A stretch of 64,000 bases of DNA from G963675935 sp963803125 (GCA_963803125.1 CAWDLR010000003.1:2356001-2420000); one strand, 5' to 3'; positions 17,444 through 26,742 are shown, counted from the first letter of the stretch. Made by a program: numbers and translations. Notes: a model not told the origin generated them from the sequence alone.

Positions 17444-17495
17444 AAGGCTAGTCGTACCAGAACCGGCACACGCAAACGACCAAGTTGCTGTTCAA

Positions 17496-17555
17496 GCCGC
17501 CGCGTCCACGCGGCGATAAACCGGCACCAGTGCGACGCCGCGTGGACGCGGCGGC
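17496..17555. repeat. 20-bp inverted repeat, second copy of the CGCGTCCACGCG element
   Basis: Arms 17496-17515 and 17536-17555 match exactly (GCCGCCGCGTCCACGCGGCG). The right arm continues into TAAACGCGG, so the outer GTTTAGC tag is kept only on that side. It lies between recO and ybeY. Confidence 0.88.
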
Positions 17556-17567
17556 TAAACGCGGCTA

Positions 17568-17987
17568 TCAACAACTTCCCGTCAAGTATACTCTCTCTTT
17601 GCGGCGCATGGTTGTCCGTTGCCGCGGCGTCGCGTCGTCATAGCCGACCAGGTGCAGCGTTCCGTGAATCACGTACCGCAGCAACTCTTCTTCGGGAGTT
17701 GCACTGTACTGCGGGGCACAACGCCTGGCGGTATCGGCGCTGGCAACCACCTCGCCTTCCAACGAGCCTTCCGACCCATCGAGCAGGAAGCTGAGCACGT
17801 CGGTCGGCTGGGGATCATCGAGGAACTCCTCGTGCAGCGCGGCGATTGTGGCGTCATCAACGACGGCGACGCTGATCGTGGCTTGCAAGATTCCGGCGTC
17901 ACGCACGATCGCCGTGACCGCCTGCCGGATGCGACGGCGATCGATCTTCAGCGTCTTCTGGCGGTTGGTTATGTGGATGGCGATCAC
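17568..17987 (-). CDS. ybeY: Endoribonuclease YbeY
   Basis: A 139-residue metalloprotein for 16S rRNA 3'-end maturation and ribosome quality control. The zinc motif is clear in the form HGTLHLVGYDD (the family has HGxLHLxGYDH; here the last His is Asp). LNEEFL-like ALHEEFLDDPQPTDVLSFLL is the other signature. The replacement of the third zinc-ligand His by Asp is worth noting, since this variant occurs in some lineages and may retain metal binding. Operon position fits. Confidence 0.9.
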   Translation of the reverse strand: MIAIHITNRQKTLKIDRRRIRQAVTAIVRDAGILQATISVAVVDDATIAALHEEFLDDPQPTDVLSFLLDGSEGSLEGEVVASADTARRCAPQYSATPEEELLRYVIHGTLHLVGYDDATPRQRTTMRRKERVYLTGSC

Positions 17988-18022
17988 GGCGGAGGGTAAT
18001 TCCTGTGCGTAAGAGCGATTCC

Positions 18023-18086
18023 TGCGAAACCGCGAGCGGTTGCGATTGGTTCCGCATCAGCGCCGCGTGGACGCGGCGGCTAAACG
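18023..18086. repeat. Two adjacent repeat fragments between ybeY and the 7TM-HD gene
   Basis: At 18023-18046 the palindrome GAAACCGCGAGCGGTT, related to the duplicated module in murF at 34381-34466. At 18051-18086 the tag TCCGCATCAGCGC runs into a single arm GCCGCGTGGACGCGGCGGCTAAACG. Neither is inside a gene. Confidence 0.7.
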
Positions 18087-18124
18087 TCCGACCCCCAATC
18101 CCTAATCCCTCATCTCTCATCCAC

Positions 18125-20404
18125 TCACGCTGAGCGCTGCTCGGGATACTTGATTCGCCCGTGGTAGATCGAAGTAAGCGACATGACCATGCTCTTTTCG
18201 ATGGTGCGAAGCTCACGGAGCGTTAGACCGCTCTCGTCGAACTGGCCGCCGTGCAGGCGATACTCGGCGATCTCGCGCACGAGGCTTTCGATCCGCGCCG
18301 GCGTGGGATCGACCAGGGTGCGGCTGGCGCTCTCCACCGCGTCGGCCAACATCAGCACGGCCGCTTCCTTGGTCTGCGGCTTGGGGCCAGGGTAGCGGTA
18401 GCTGCTCTCGTCCACTTCGCCGCCGTTGGGGTCGGCCTGCTGCTGCTCGGTCGCCCGATCGTAGAAGAACTCGACGCGGGTGGTGCCGTGATGCTGGGCG
18501 ATCAGGTCGATGATCGGCTGCGGCAGGCGATGTTGCCGGGCCAGGTCGGCGCCGTCCTTGATGTGGGCGATGATCACCAGCGTGCTCATGGCGGGGGCCA
18601 ACGCCTCGTGGCGGTTGTCGTCGGGACCCTGGTTCTCGACGAAGTAGTCCGGCTTGAGCATCTTGCCGATGTCGTGGAAATAGGCCCCCACCCGCACCAG
18701 CAGCCCACGGGCGTGGATGCTCTCGGCGGCGGCCTCGGCGATCGAGCCGACGGTGATCGAGTGGTTGTAGGTGCTCGGGGCGCGGCGGACCAGCTCTTGC
18801 AGCAGCGGATGCGCCACGTCGCCCAATTCCAGCAGGCTCAGGTCGGTCAACACGCCGAAGAAGCGCTCGATGAAAGGGAGCATTCCGAAGATGATCAGGC
18901 TGGCTGCGACCGCCCAGCCGCCGTTGAACAGCGCATCCGTACAGAGCCAACGGTTGATCGGCTGGTCGCCGATCAAGCCGACGACGAACCGCAGCGCCAC
19001 GGCTACCGCCCCGGCGAAGAAGCCAACGTAGATCAGTTTCTTGCGGTTGCGAATGCGGGCCAGGTTCAACACGGCCGCGGCGGTGACGCCCATCATCACG
19101 ATCAGTTCTTCCAAGCCGTGTCCGATGCCCAGCACGACGATCAGCGCCACCGTGCCGGCCAAGAGCAGGGCGAGATCGCGGGGATAGACGATCGCCATCA
19201 CCATTCCGAACAGCAGCACGGGAAGCAGTTCGCTCCGTAGCGTGTCCGGCGGCATAGCCGCCCAACGCGACAAGGCGACCGCGACGACCGCCATCAACAG
19301 CAGGACCAGCAGCCGCGTGAGGCTGGCCAGCGGTCCGCGCTGCCGGAATCGCATGTAGATGCCGCACATCAGCAAGGCCACAAAGGCCAGCGCCAGCACG
19401 GCGAAGGCCCGGGCCGCCATTTTCGCCAGCGACCGCGCCTCCATCGCTCTAGTGTATTCGAGCTGCAGCAGTTCGATCTGGTCCTTGTCCAGCGGCTCGC
19501 CGGCCTTGGCCAATACCTGGCCGACGGCGTATTCCGCCTGCACTGGGTCGACGCCCTTCTCGGCCTTGTCCATGCACTCTTTGGTCAATTTGTCGTCGGG
19601 AGTGAGCGTGGGCTTCATCGTCTTCAGCCCGCGCTTGATCCAGGCGAACAACCGATCGGCCACCGGCGAGAGCCGCGGGTCCTTGCGCAGGGCGTCGTAG
19701 ATCGCGGTTCCGTCGCCGATTAGCACTTGGCTGATCGGCACCGGGCGCTGCGACTGCGGATGCCCCGCGGGATAGACCGAGATTTCCTGCTGATTTCCTG
19801 GGCCGTTTTTGTCACTGAGTTTGTCGAGCAGCCCCGATCGCTCGAAGTCGGTGAAGACGTTGGCAATCGCCGAGGCGGCACGATCGAGCGACTCCTGCGG
19901 CGTAAAGGCGGCGCGGAACTTGCGGAATTGCTCCTCCTTCTCCTTCTCCGTCGGCGGCGCGGCGCCTTCCGGCGTGGGCGGCTGAAAATCCTGCCAGAGT
20001 TTTGGGTCGAGCTTGTCCAAAGTCGGGGCGGCGGTCAACTCGACCAACGCGGTGCGCAACTGGCCGCGCAACTGGACCAGCGGCTCGGGATCGTGGGCAT
20101 AGACGTAGGGGGTCTGGGCCCGCGCCTGTTGCTGCTTGGCCTGGGTGGCCACCGGGTCGTCCTTGCTGAACTTCACCGTGCTGACGATCGCCCGGCCGGG
20201 CGTGTAACCGGTGCTGAAGCGGAAGGGCGGGTCCCAGCCGTGAATCACCGAGCAGAGCGAAGCCGCCGCCAACAGCGCCAACGCGACCCGCCCCAGAACG
20301 TCCCGGTGGCGCAGGCTGATCCAGGCCCGCTCCCATTGGCCGGGCGGAAGTTCGAGCGAAGCCACCCGCTCGAAACGTTTGCGTCGTCGCAGACCGAACG
20401 GCAT
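18125..20404 (-). CDS. 7TM-HD family membrane phosphohydrolase (PgpH/YqfF type)
   Basis: A 759-residue protein: one N-terminal membrane helix (VALALLAAASLCSVIHGW), an extracytoplasmic domain of about 300 residues, seven membrane helices, and a C-terminal HD domain with GAYFHDIGKMLKPDYF and HEALAPAMSTLVIIAHIKDG supplying His/Asp metal ligands. Close relatives (PgpH) hydrolyse cyclic di-AMP, so a signalling role is likely. AGGAGT lies before the ATG at 20404; the 60-codon longer frame would overlap phoH. It follows phoH and precedes ybeY as in many bacteria. Confidence 0.88.
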   Translation of the reverse strand: MPFGLRRRKRFERVASLELPPGQWERAWISLRHRDVLGRVALALLAAASLCSVIHGWDPPFRFSTGYTPGRAIVSTVKFSKDDPVATQAKQQQARAQTPYVYAHDPEPLVQLRGQLRTALVELTAAPTLDKLDPKLWQDFQPPTPEGAAPPTEKEKEEQFRKFRAAFTPQESLDRAASAIANVFTDFERSGLLDKLSDKNGPGNQQEISVYPAGHPQSQRPVPISQVLIGDGTAIYDALRKDPRLSPVADRLFAWIKRGLKTMKPTLTPDDKLTKECMDKAEKGVDPVQAEYAVGQVLAKAGEPLDKDQIELLQLEYTRAMEARSLAKMAARAFAVLALAFVALLMCGIYMRFRQRGPLASLTRLLVLLLMAVVAVALSRWAAMPPDTLRSELLPVLLFGMVMAIVYPRDLALLLAGTVALIVVLGIGHGLEELIVMMGVTAAAVLNLARIRNRKKLIYVGFFAGAVAVALRFVVGLIGDQPINRWLCTDALFNGGWAVAASLIIFGMLPFIERFFGVLTDLSLLELGDVAHPLLQELVRRAPSTYNHSITVGSIAEAAAESIHARGLLVRVGAYFHDIGKMLKPDYFVENQGPDDNRHEALAPAMSTLVIIAHIKDGADLARQHRLPQPIIDLIAQHHGTTRVEFFYDRATEQQQADPNGGEVDESSYRYPGPKPQTKEAAVLMLADAVESASRTLVDPTPARIESLVREIAEYRLHGGQFDESGLTLRELRTIEKSMVMSLTSIYHGRIKYPEQRSA

Positions 20405-20465
20405 AGGACTCCTGATCGCCGCAGCAATACCCGCGCGGGGCCGGGACCAGACAACGTCGAAAAAA

Positions 20466-21430
20466 CTACCGAGTCTTACAGTTTGCTGAGCGGCGCTTTT
20501 TGGGATGTTCTTCGTAAGCGTGCACGATCTTCTGCACCAACGGATGGCGGACGATGTCGGCGGCGGCCAGCCTGACCGACGCAATGCCCTCGATGCCGTG
20601 CAGCCGCGACAGGGCGTCGACCAGCCCGCTCTGGGCGTGAGACGGCAGGTCGATCTGCGTCACGTCGCCGGAAACCACGATCTTCGAGCCGGTTCCCATC
20701 CGCGTGAGAAACATCTTCATCTGCGCGACGGTGGTGTTCTGGGCCTCGTCGAGAATGATGAACGCCTCGTTCAACGTCCGCCCGCGCATGTAGGCCAGCG
20801 GGATGACCTCGATCAAGTCCTCTTCGGTGTAGCTGCGGATCAGATCGTGATCCATCATTTCGTGCAGGGCGTCCAACAGCGGCCGCAGATAGGGATTGAT
20901 CTTGGCCTGCAAGTCGCCCGGCAGAAAGCCGAGGCTTTCGCCCGCCTCGACGGCCGGGCGGACGAGCACGATTTTGCGGATGGCCTGGCGTTTCAGGGCG
21001 GCGACCGCCATTGCCACGGCCAGATAGGTCTTGCCCGTGCCCGCCGGGCCACAACAGAGCACGATGTCGTTGCGGCGGATAGCCTCCACATAGCCTGCCT
21101 GGCCGGGAGAGCGGGCACGAATCTGCCGGCCGGCGCAAAGACCTCGATCGGCGTCTCGCCGTCGGGAGGGAGGCCCTCTCGGACGCCGGCCAGCACGCGG
21201 CTGACGTCGTCGGCCGATACGTCGCCCAGGCGGTCGGCGCAGGATTGCAGCCGTTTCAGCACTTCGGTGGCCTGGGCTACGGCCGCGTCGGGCCCGGCGA
21301 CCTGGATTTCGCCGTCATGCACCGTGACGCTCACGCCCAGTGCATTGCGAATTCGCCGCACGTGCTGATCGCAAGCGCCGAACAGCGCCAGCAGCGTCTT
21401 GGAACTGACGACCGAAAGGGTTGATTCCAT
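20466..21430 (-). CDS. phoH: PhoH-like ATPase, with a -1 frameshift
   Basis: The N-terminal part (MESTLSVVSSKTLLALFGAC onward, KH-like region) is in one frame and the ATPase part in another. The latter has GPAGTGKTYLAVA (Walker A), IVLVRPAVEAGESLGFLPG, AFIILDEAQNTT (Walker B) and GDVTQIDLP. Adding one G in the GCCGGCCGG at about 21125-21134 gives FAPGRQIRARSPGQAGYVEAIRR (in two blocks), the family sequence, and a normal 321-residue protein. PhoH proteins are cytoplasmic ATPases thought to act with RNases such as YbeY, encoded two genes downstream. Confidence 0.88.
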
Positions 21431-21537
21431 TATCGAGATGGGCGGCGAAAGCCGGCAGCCCAAGTACATAGCCGCGACCTCAGGTCGCCGAGCAGACCGC
21501 CACCAGCGGCCAAAGCTCTCTCCCAACCCCAAGTATA

Positions 21538-21882
21538 CTAGAAGTCGCTGAGGTTGGCGATGTAGGTGTGGCAGTGCGGGCAGATGTGAGTGCCCAGCGT
21601 GACCTCCCGATTACAACGGTTGCAAATCTTTTTCGGAAAAGGGAGGCGGTGCAGGTCGGAATCCGAGGCGGCCAAGAGCACCCCGGAACTCTCGGCTTCA
21701 ACCCTTTCGGCCGGTGTCTGTCTGCCCAGAAGACCTAGTATAGCGTCTTCGGAAATGGACTTTTTCTCAGGTTTGGGAACAACGACTCTCCCCTTGCAAG
21801 ACGGGCAGAGGCCCGATGTCCCCGCAAACGAATCCTTGACGTTCAGCACGTGCCCGTTCTGACAAACGCATCGTATCGACAT
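21538..21882 (-). CDS. Double zinc-ribbon hypothetical protein
   Basis: A 114-residue protein with two metal sites: an N-terminal CVCQNGHVLNV ... GLCPSCKGRVVVP and a C-terminal CNRCNREVTLGTHICPHCHT. The two ribbons are joined by about 55 polar residues. Such planctomycete proteins have no known activity; nucleic-acid or protein binding is a guess. It stands alone upstream of phoH. Confidence 0.7.
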   Translation of the reverse strand: MSIRCVCQNGHVLNVKDSFAGTSGLCPSCKGRVVVPKPEKKSISEDAILGLLGRQTPAERVEAESSGVLLAASDSDLHRLPFPKKICNRCNREVTLGTHICPHCHTYIANLSDF

Positions 21883-22116
21883 GGTTGACCTCCTTCGCCC
21901 TCGCCCGAAAGGCGTGTCGAAATGCGCTGCAGGAAATAAGTGCGGTCGGAAACGTTCCTCCTTTTAGAATCGTTATGAATCTTGCCCTTCGCTGTCTCGA
22001 ACGGACCCACGCGGAGAATCGAATCGGTATAGATAAGGCGCAACCCCCATCATACCCGATTTCCTAGAATGTCAATAGCCCCCCCGCCGCGAAAAACCCG
22101 CGGCCACACGCAACGA

Positions 22117-22145
22117 GTTTAGCCGCGCCCCAGAGGGAAGTGGCC
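22117..22145. repeat. GTTTAGCCGCGCCCC repeat
   Basis: GTTTAGCCGCGCCCCAGAGGG-AAGTGGCC is nearly the same as 47201-47229 and, reversed, 9170-9196. It lies in the 397-base gap 21883-22279 before the Gfo/Idh gene, where I see no gene or RNA. Confidence 0.65.
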
Positions 22146-22279
22146 GCCAGTCCGACGCATTTTGCCGTGAGCGGCCAAATTGATTTCCGCCGCCAATGCC
22201 GCTATGATGAGGGCGACGGCAGCGCCCCGCGTCGCCGTTTCCCTCCCCCTTTAGCCCCACCTTCATAAGGAATCAGTCC

Positions 22280-23536
22280 ATGAACGATTCTCGCATCAGC
22301 CGCCGCGATCTGATTAAGGGGGCGGCCGCCGCCGTCGCCGCCCCTTATGTCATCACCTCGACCGCCCTGGGCAACGTCGACACCCCGCCGGCCAGCGAGA
22401 GAGTTACCGTCGGGCATATCGGCGTCGGTACCCGCGGGCTGCCGTACGATTTTCTTGGCTGCAAAGGGATGCAAGCCGTCGCCGTGGCCGACACCTACCG
22501 CGATCGCCGCGAAGGCTGGGCCCGGCGGATTAAAGGGAAGGCCTACGCCGATTTCCGCGACCTTCTCGCGCGGCCGGACATCGACGCGGTGACCGTCGCC
22601 ACGCCCGACCACTGGCACGTGCCGATCGAGATCTTGGCCGCCCGCGCGAAGAAGGACGTCTACGGCGAGAAGCCGCTCGGCCTGACGATCGAACAGGACC
22701 TCGCCTGCCTGCGGGTCTTCCGCGAGACCGGCCGCATCTTCCAGTACGGCACGCAGCAACGGAGCATGCCGAACTTCCGCTTCGGCTGCGAGCTGGTCCG
22801 CAGTGGGCGGATCGGCAAGGTGCATACGATCGAAGTGATTGCCCCGAACGGTTCCGCCGGCGGCTCGACCAAGGAGATTCCCGTGCCGCCGACGCTCGAT
22901 TACAGCATGTGGCTTGGCCCGGCCCCGCTGGCCCCGTATACCGCCGACCGCTGCAAGAACCCGGGCCATTTCTTCATCCACGATTATTCGATCGGCTATC
23001 TGGCCGGTTGGGGCGCCCATCCCTTGGACATCATGATTTGGGGCAACGATTCCGATCTGTCCGGCCCGATGACGGTCGAAGGCAGCGGTCTGATTCCCAC
23101 CCAGGGGCTTTACAACAACGTCATCAATTGGGACATGCGGATTCAGTTCGCCGACGGCGTGAAAGTGACTTTCAAGCCCGGCAGCGATTCGACCAAGTTT
23201 ATCGGCACGGAAGGTTGGGTCAGGGTTTGGCGGGCCCAAAACGGCATCGACGCCGAACCGAAGTCGCTGCTTGGCTCGAAGATCGGCCCGAACGACGTAC
23301 ACCTGACCGAGAGTCCCGGCCACGCCCAGAACTTCATCGACTCGGTGAAATCGCGCAAGCCGCCAATTGCCCCGTTGGACCAGGCCATCCGCAGCGACAC
23401 GATCAGCCAACTTTGCGACATCGCCGTCCGCCTGAACCGCAAGATCACCTGGGATCCCAAGCCCCAGAAGATCGTCGGCGACGACGAAGCGACGAAACTG
23501 ACGCAGCGCTCGATGCGGGCGCCGTGGACGCTGTAG
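22280..23536 (+). CDS. Tat-exported Gfo/Idh/MocA-family oxidoreductase
   Basis: A 418-residue NAD(P)-dependent sugar oxidoreductase-type protein. A twin-arginine signal SRRDLIKGAAAAVAAPYV is followed by the Rossmann start VGHIGVGTRG, then VTVATPDHWHVP and GEKPLGLTIEQD, where EKP carries the conserved Lys. The C-terminal beta domain contains GAHPLDIMIWG. AAGGA lies ahead of the ATG. Planctomycetes carry many exported members, usually linked to polysaccharide breakdown, which fits the GH5 and GH38 genes in this window. Substrate unknown. The stop codon lies inside the direct repeat that flanks a palindromic element. Confidence 0.9.
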   Translation: MNDSRISRRDLIKGAAAAVAAPYVITSTALGNVDTPPASERVTVGHIGVGTRGLPYDFLGCKGMQAVAVADTYRDRREGWARRIKGKAYADFRDLLARPDIDAVTVATPDHWHVPIEILAARAKKDVYGEKPLGLTIEQDLACLRVFRETGRIFQYGTQQRSMPNFRFGCELVRSGRIGKVHTIEVIAPNGSAGGSTKEIPVPPTLDYSMWLGPAPLAPYTADRCKNPGHFFIHDYSIGYLAGWGAHPLDIMIWGNDSDLSGPMTVEGSGLIPTQGLYNNVINWDMRIQFADGVKVTFKPGSDSTKFIGTEGWVRVWRAQNGIDAEPKSLLGSKIGPNDVHLTESPGHAQNFIDSVKSRKPPIAPLDQAIRSDTISQLCDIAVRLNRKITWDPKPQKIVGDDEATKLTQRSMRAPWTL

Positions 23537-23640
23537 AAACGTAGCGGGGAAAAAGGGGACAGGTCCAATTTGTGCGAAGCACCCTCCGGGCCGTTCCGGC
23601 AAATTGGACCTGTCCCCTTTTTCCCCGCTGTAGAAAACGT
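23530..23640. mobile_element. Palindromic element with target-like duplication
   Basis: Perfect 30-bp arms (23543-23572 and 23600-23629, with GGGGACAGGTCC) enclose a 27-base loop, TGCGAAGCACCC ... GTTCCGG. It is flanked by GCTGTAGAAACGT at 23530-23542 and GCTGTAGAAAACGT at 23627-23640, a direct repeat that differs by one extra A and overlaps the end of the right arm. The left copy includes the TAG stop of the upstream gene. The loop recurs in the kinase-gene copy with one mismatch. It encodes nothing itself. Confidence 0.85.
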
Positions 23641-23666
23641 CGCCATTCAACCCGAGGAGGCTGTCG

Positions 23667-24839
23667 GTGCGCCAATTCACCATGATCGTGCTATTGCTGA
23701 GCGTCTCGATGGCGGCAGCTTCATGCCCGGCGGCCGCGGAGAGCGAGAAGGCGCGGGCGCGGGCAATTCTCCGCGGCGAAAAATCGGCGGAAACCAGTAG
23801 CCCCTTCGCCGCTGCCGTCCGTCTGATCGACCAGCGCGGCGGGCAGTTCGGGTTCGACGCCGCGGGCAACCTGCTGACCGTCGATCTGGCCAGCGACCGC
23901 GTCTCCGTGGCCGATCCCGATCTGGCGTCCCTCGCCGCCTTTCCGCATCTGAAACGGCTGAAGCTCTCCGGCAGCGGCATCAGCAATGCCGGCATTCGAC
24001 AGGTCACCGCGCTGGCCGGCCTGGCGGAACTCTCGCTGCTCGACGCCCAAATCGACGACGCCGGCATGGCGCAACTCGCCCGTTTGACCAACCTGACCTC
24101 CCTGTCGATCCGCCGCAGTCCCGCCCTGACCGACAAATCGCTGGAGACCGTGAAACGCCTGCCGAAACTGGTCGATCTGGGGTTGCTCGATCTGGGCATA
24201 ACCGACGATGGGCTGAAACAAGTGGCGCAGCTCGCCGGGCTGCGCTCGCTCGATCTCCGCGGCGATTCGCAACTGTCCAACGCGGGTTTGCAGCGGCTGC
24301 TCAAGCTCAAGAGTCTGAAAACGCTGCGGCTCGGCGGGTACCAGATCAACGACGACACACTCTCGCTCGTCAGCCGGTTCCCCAAATTGACCGGCCTGAC
24401 GATCGACGAAGCGGCCGTCACCGATGCAGGCCTATCGCGGGTCGCCGGCCTGCCGTTGCAAGAGGTTACCCTAGTCCACTGCTTCAGCATCACCGACGAG
24501 GCGTTTCAATCGCTCGGCCGGTTTCCCCGGCTGCGGCAGCTCGCTCTCCAGGGCATCCCGCTGGACGGCAGCGGACTGAGACAGCTTCACAACAGGGGCC
24601 AACTCATCTCCTTGCGATTGAACGAGACCGGCATCGCGGACGCGGCGATCGAGTCGCTTCGCGGACTGGAGAATCTCGCCCGCCTCGAACTGCGGCAAGC
24701 GCAAATCAGCGACGCCGCCGTAGGCGTTCTCGCCACTCTCACTGGGCTGAAGACCCTCGACATCGCCCAGACCGGCATCACCGACGCCGCCGCCAAACGG
24801 CTGGCCAAGGCCCTGCCAGAGTGCAAAATCACGCACTAG
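23667..24839 (+). CDS. Secreted leucine-rich-repeat protein
   Basis: A 390-residue protein starting with GTG at 23667, six bases after GAGGAGG (23654-23660); the nearby ATG at 23682 is too far from that site. A signal peptide (FTMIVLLLSVSMAAASCPAA) is followed from about residue 85 by some twelve LRR units of 24 residues, of the type LxxLKLSGSGISNAGIRQV and LTSLSIRRSPALTDKSLE. Such GALA/bacterial LRR proteins usually bind proteins; partner unknown. It may be expressed with the Gfo/Idh gene upstream, separated by the palindromic element. Confidence 0.82.
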   Translation: MRQFTMIVLLLSVSMAAASCPAAAESEKARARAILRGEKSAETSSPFAAAVRLIDQRGGQFGFDAAGNLLTVDLASDRVSVADPDLASLAAFPHLKRLKLSGSGISNAGIRQVTALAGLAELSLLDAQIDDAGMAQLARLTNLTSLSIRRSPALTDKSLETVKRLPKLVDLGLLDLGITDDGLKQVAQLAGLRSLDLRGDSQLSNAGLQRLLKLKSLKTLRLGGYQINDDTLSLVSRFPKLTGLTIDEAAVTDAGLSRVAGLPLQEVTLVHCFSITDEAFQSLGRFPRLRQLALQGIPLDGSGLRQLHNRGQLISLRLNETGIADAAIESLRGLENLARLELRQAQISDAAVGVLATLTGLKTLDIAQTGITDAAAKRLAKALPECKITH

Positions 24840-24890
24840 GCGCGAGTCACGGAGAGGAATCTCGGCTGAGTCAACTTGACAGGCCCAGAG

Positions 24891-25164
24891 CTTACCACGG
24901 AGACACGGAGGACACGGAGAAAGAGATGAGGGATGAAGGATGAGAGATGAAGGGTGGGAGAGGAAGGAGGACGAATGAGGGCCACATGGCACGCGGTTTG
25001 GCGGATGTGTCACCGATTGGAATAGTGTTCTTCTCCTTGGTCCTGCTCTTTCCTTTGGTGATGCCGTTTCTTTCTCCACGCTGTAATCTCTATCCCTTAT
25101 CCCTTATCCCTCATCTCTCATCCTTCATCCCTTCCTCCGTGTCCTCCGCGCCTCCGTGGTAGGC
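24891..25164. repeat. Long imperfect inverted repeat of CACGGAGG and ATGAGGGATGAAGG units
   Basis: The left arm (about 24891-24954) begins CTTACCACGGAGACACGGAGG and continues in GATGAAGGATGAGAG units; the right arm (about 25099-25164) is its approximate inverse ending CCTCCGTGGTAGG. The 337-base gap between the convergent LRR and GH5 genes holds this element and no gene. It could form a large hairpin and act on both 3' ends. Confidence 0.8.
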
Positions 25165-25176
25165 ATCCCGCGATTC

Positions 25177-26742
25177 TCATTTCGCCTTCGGCAGCAGCGC
25201 GTCTTTCAACGGCTCGATCCAACGGTGGCGATCCGGATCGTAGACGCCGAAGCCGGAGCAGAATTCCCAGTAAGCGAAACCCATTTTTCGCTTCAGGGCC
25301 TCGGCGGCGACGAAGCGCGTCCAGCGGGCCCGCGATTCGAGGTCGGCCTTGCTGTAGGCGCCGAATTCGCCCAGCCAGATCGGCCGCCGGTGCTGCACCG
25401 CCCAGGTGATCGCGGCATCGAAATCGCGGCGGACCTCGCGCCGCTCCGCCGGCGTGCCCATCCACGTGGTGCCTAGCCATTGTTGCGAGTCCGGCCCGGC
25501 CCAACTCGCCCCTTGATGGGTGAAATGGAACGGATTGTAGTAATGCACGGTGACGATTAGATGGCGGTCTCGCTCGGGCAGTTCCAGGCTCGGCAGTTCC
25601 TTGATGCTGTTCCAGCCGACCGGGCCGACGACGATCTCCCGCCGCGGATTCGTGCGGCGGACGACAGTAATCGTCTCGGCCAGCAGTTGGTTCCACTTCT
25701 CGGCGGTCAAGTTCCCGTTCGGCTCGTTGAACAACTCGAACGCCAACGCCCGCGGATAGCCTTCATAATGTTCGGCGATCTGCCGCCAAAGGGCCACGAA
25801 TCGCTGGCGGTGTTTGTCGGGCTCGCGCACCAGTTCATCGTAGTTGTGCATGTTGACGATCGGGGTGATTCGCCGGCGGAGCAACTTGCCGATCGCCCAA
25901 TCGACGCGCGCGAAAAACTCCGGATCGATTCGATAGGGCGGCGACGCCTCGGCGTGCGCCGACCAGCGGACCGGCAGTCGCACGGAGTTGAAGCCGGCCG
26001 ATGCGATGTGATCGAAGTACTCGTTCTTGAGCACGACGCCCCAATCCCCTTCTCGCGGCGCTTCCAGCGCGTTGGCGAGATTCACGCCGCGTCCGAACAC
26101 GGGCTGCAACCGCTTGAAGAACGGATCGTCGAAGACCGCCGTCATCGCGCTTTCGTCGAAGCGCACCGCCCGGATGCTGTTGACCAGGATGCGGCGGGCG
26201 CGGCCCGGCTTGTCCACCATCACCTGAAGGAAGGCGATATTTCGCAGCTTGATCGGGCGCTGGTCGCCATACCACGTTCCAAACGGCAGGACGAGGGTCG
26301 CCCGGCCGCGGCGGGGGACATTCACTCCTTCGGCGTTGCAGCCGTGGCGGCCATCGGCGCCGGGGTTGTTCACGCTCAGCAGCACGCGGACCGGCGCGTC
26401 TTCGGGGTTGTAGACGTCCATCTCGACCCCGTCAAATCCGCTCAAATCCCATCGCCCCTCGCGCCGCTGGAGCAGCGCGCCGGGCCACGACGCCGCCGCT
26501 TCGGTCGTGATCTCCAACGCCGGCTTTCCGGCAAATCGCGTCATCGCCGTGGTCGCCTGGACCGGGCTGATTTTGATGCTCTTCAGACTGGCAAAGTCGA
26601 CAATCACTGTTGGTGGCGCGGAGTTGTCGGCGAGAATGGCCACGGGCGCCACCGCGAAAATGAGCCCGATGGCGATGGCGAAGATTGTCGCCGGGACGTC
26701 GCCGTGGAGAAGCGATAAGGCCATCGTGTGCCGGCGTTTCAT
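25177..26742 (-). CDS. GH5-family glycoside hydrolase (cellulase-like)
   Basis: A 521-residue protein. The start at 26742 opens a signal peptide with a helix (ATIFAIAIGLIFAVAPVAILA); longer frames run into the sulfotransferase gene. Residues 50-200 form a beta-sandwich that may bind carbohydrate. The TIM-barrel part has GRGVNLANALEAP, FNSVRLPVRW, AFELFNEPNGN (acid/base Glu near residue 336) and IWLGEFGAY (nucleophile Glu near residue 459), the two catalytic glutamates of GH5. It hydrolyses beta-glucan or beta-mannan-type chains outside the cytoplasm; exact substrate unknown. Confidence 0.88.
   Translation of the reverse strand: MKRRHTMALSLLHGDVPATIFAIAIGLIFAVAPVAILADNSAPPTVIVDFASLKSIKISPVQATTAMTRFAGKPALEITTEAAASWPGALLQRREGRWDLSGFDGVEMDVYNPEDAPVRVLLSVNNPGADGRHGCNAEGVNVPRRGRATLVLPFGTWYGDQRPIKLRNIAFLQVMVDKPGRARRILVNSIRAVRFDESAMTAVFDDPFFKRLQPVFGRGVNLANALEAPREGDWGVVLKNEYFDHIASAGFNSVRLPVRWSAHAEASPPYRIDPEFFARVDWAIGKLLRRRITPIVNMHNYDELVREPDKHRQRFVALWRQIAEHYEGYPRALAFELFNEPNGNLTAEKWNQLLAETITVVRRTNPRREIVVGPVGWNSIKELPSLELPERDRHLIVTVHYYNPFHFTHQGASWAGPDSQQWLGTTWMGTPAERREVRRDFDAAITWAVQHRRPIWLGEFGAYSKADLESRARWTRFVAAEALKRKMGFAYWEFCSGFGVYDPDRHRWIEPLKDALLPKAK

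Noticed and set aside
21883..22279. Search for tRNA or small RNA genes in gaps
   Set aside because: No TPsiC-arm pattern (GGTTCGAATCC type) or cloverleaf was recognisable by eye here or in the other gaps.
22202..24493. 763-codon minus-strand frame across the Gfo/Idh and LRR genes
   Set aside because: It crosses two convincing plus-strand genes and the palindromic element, has no family motif and no ribosome site.
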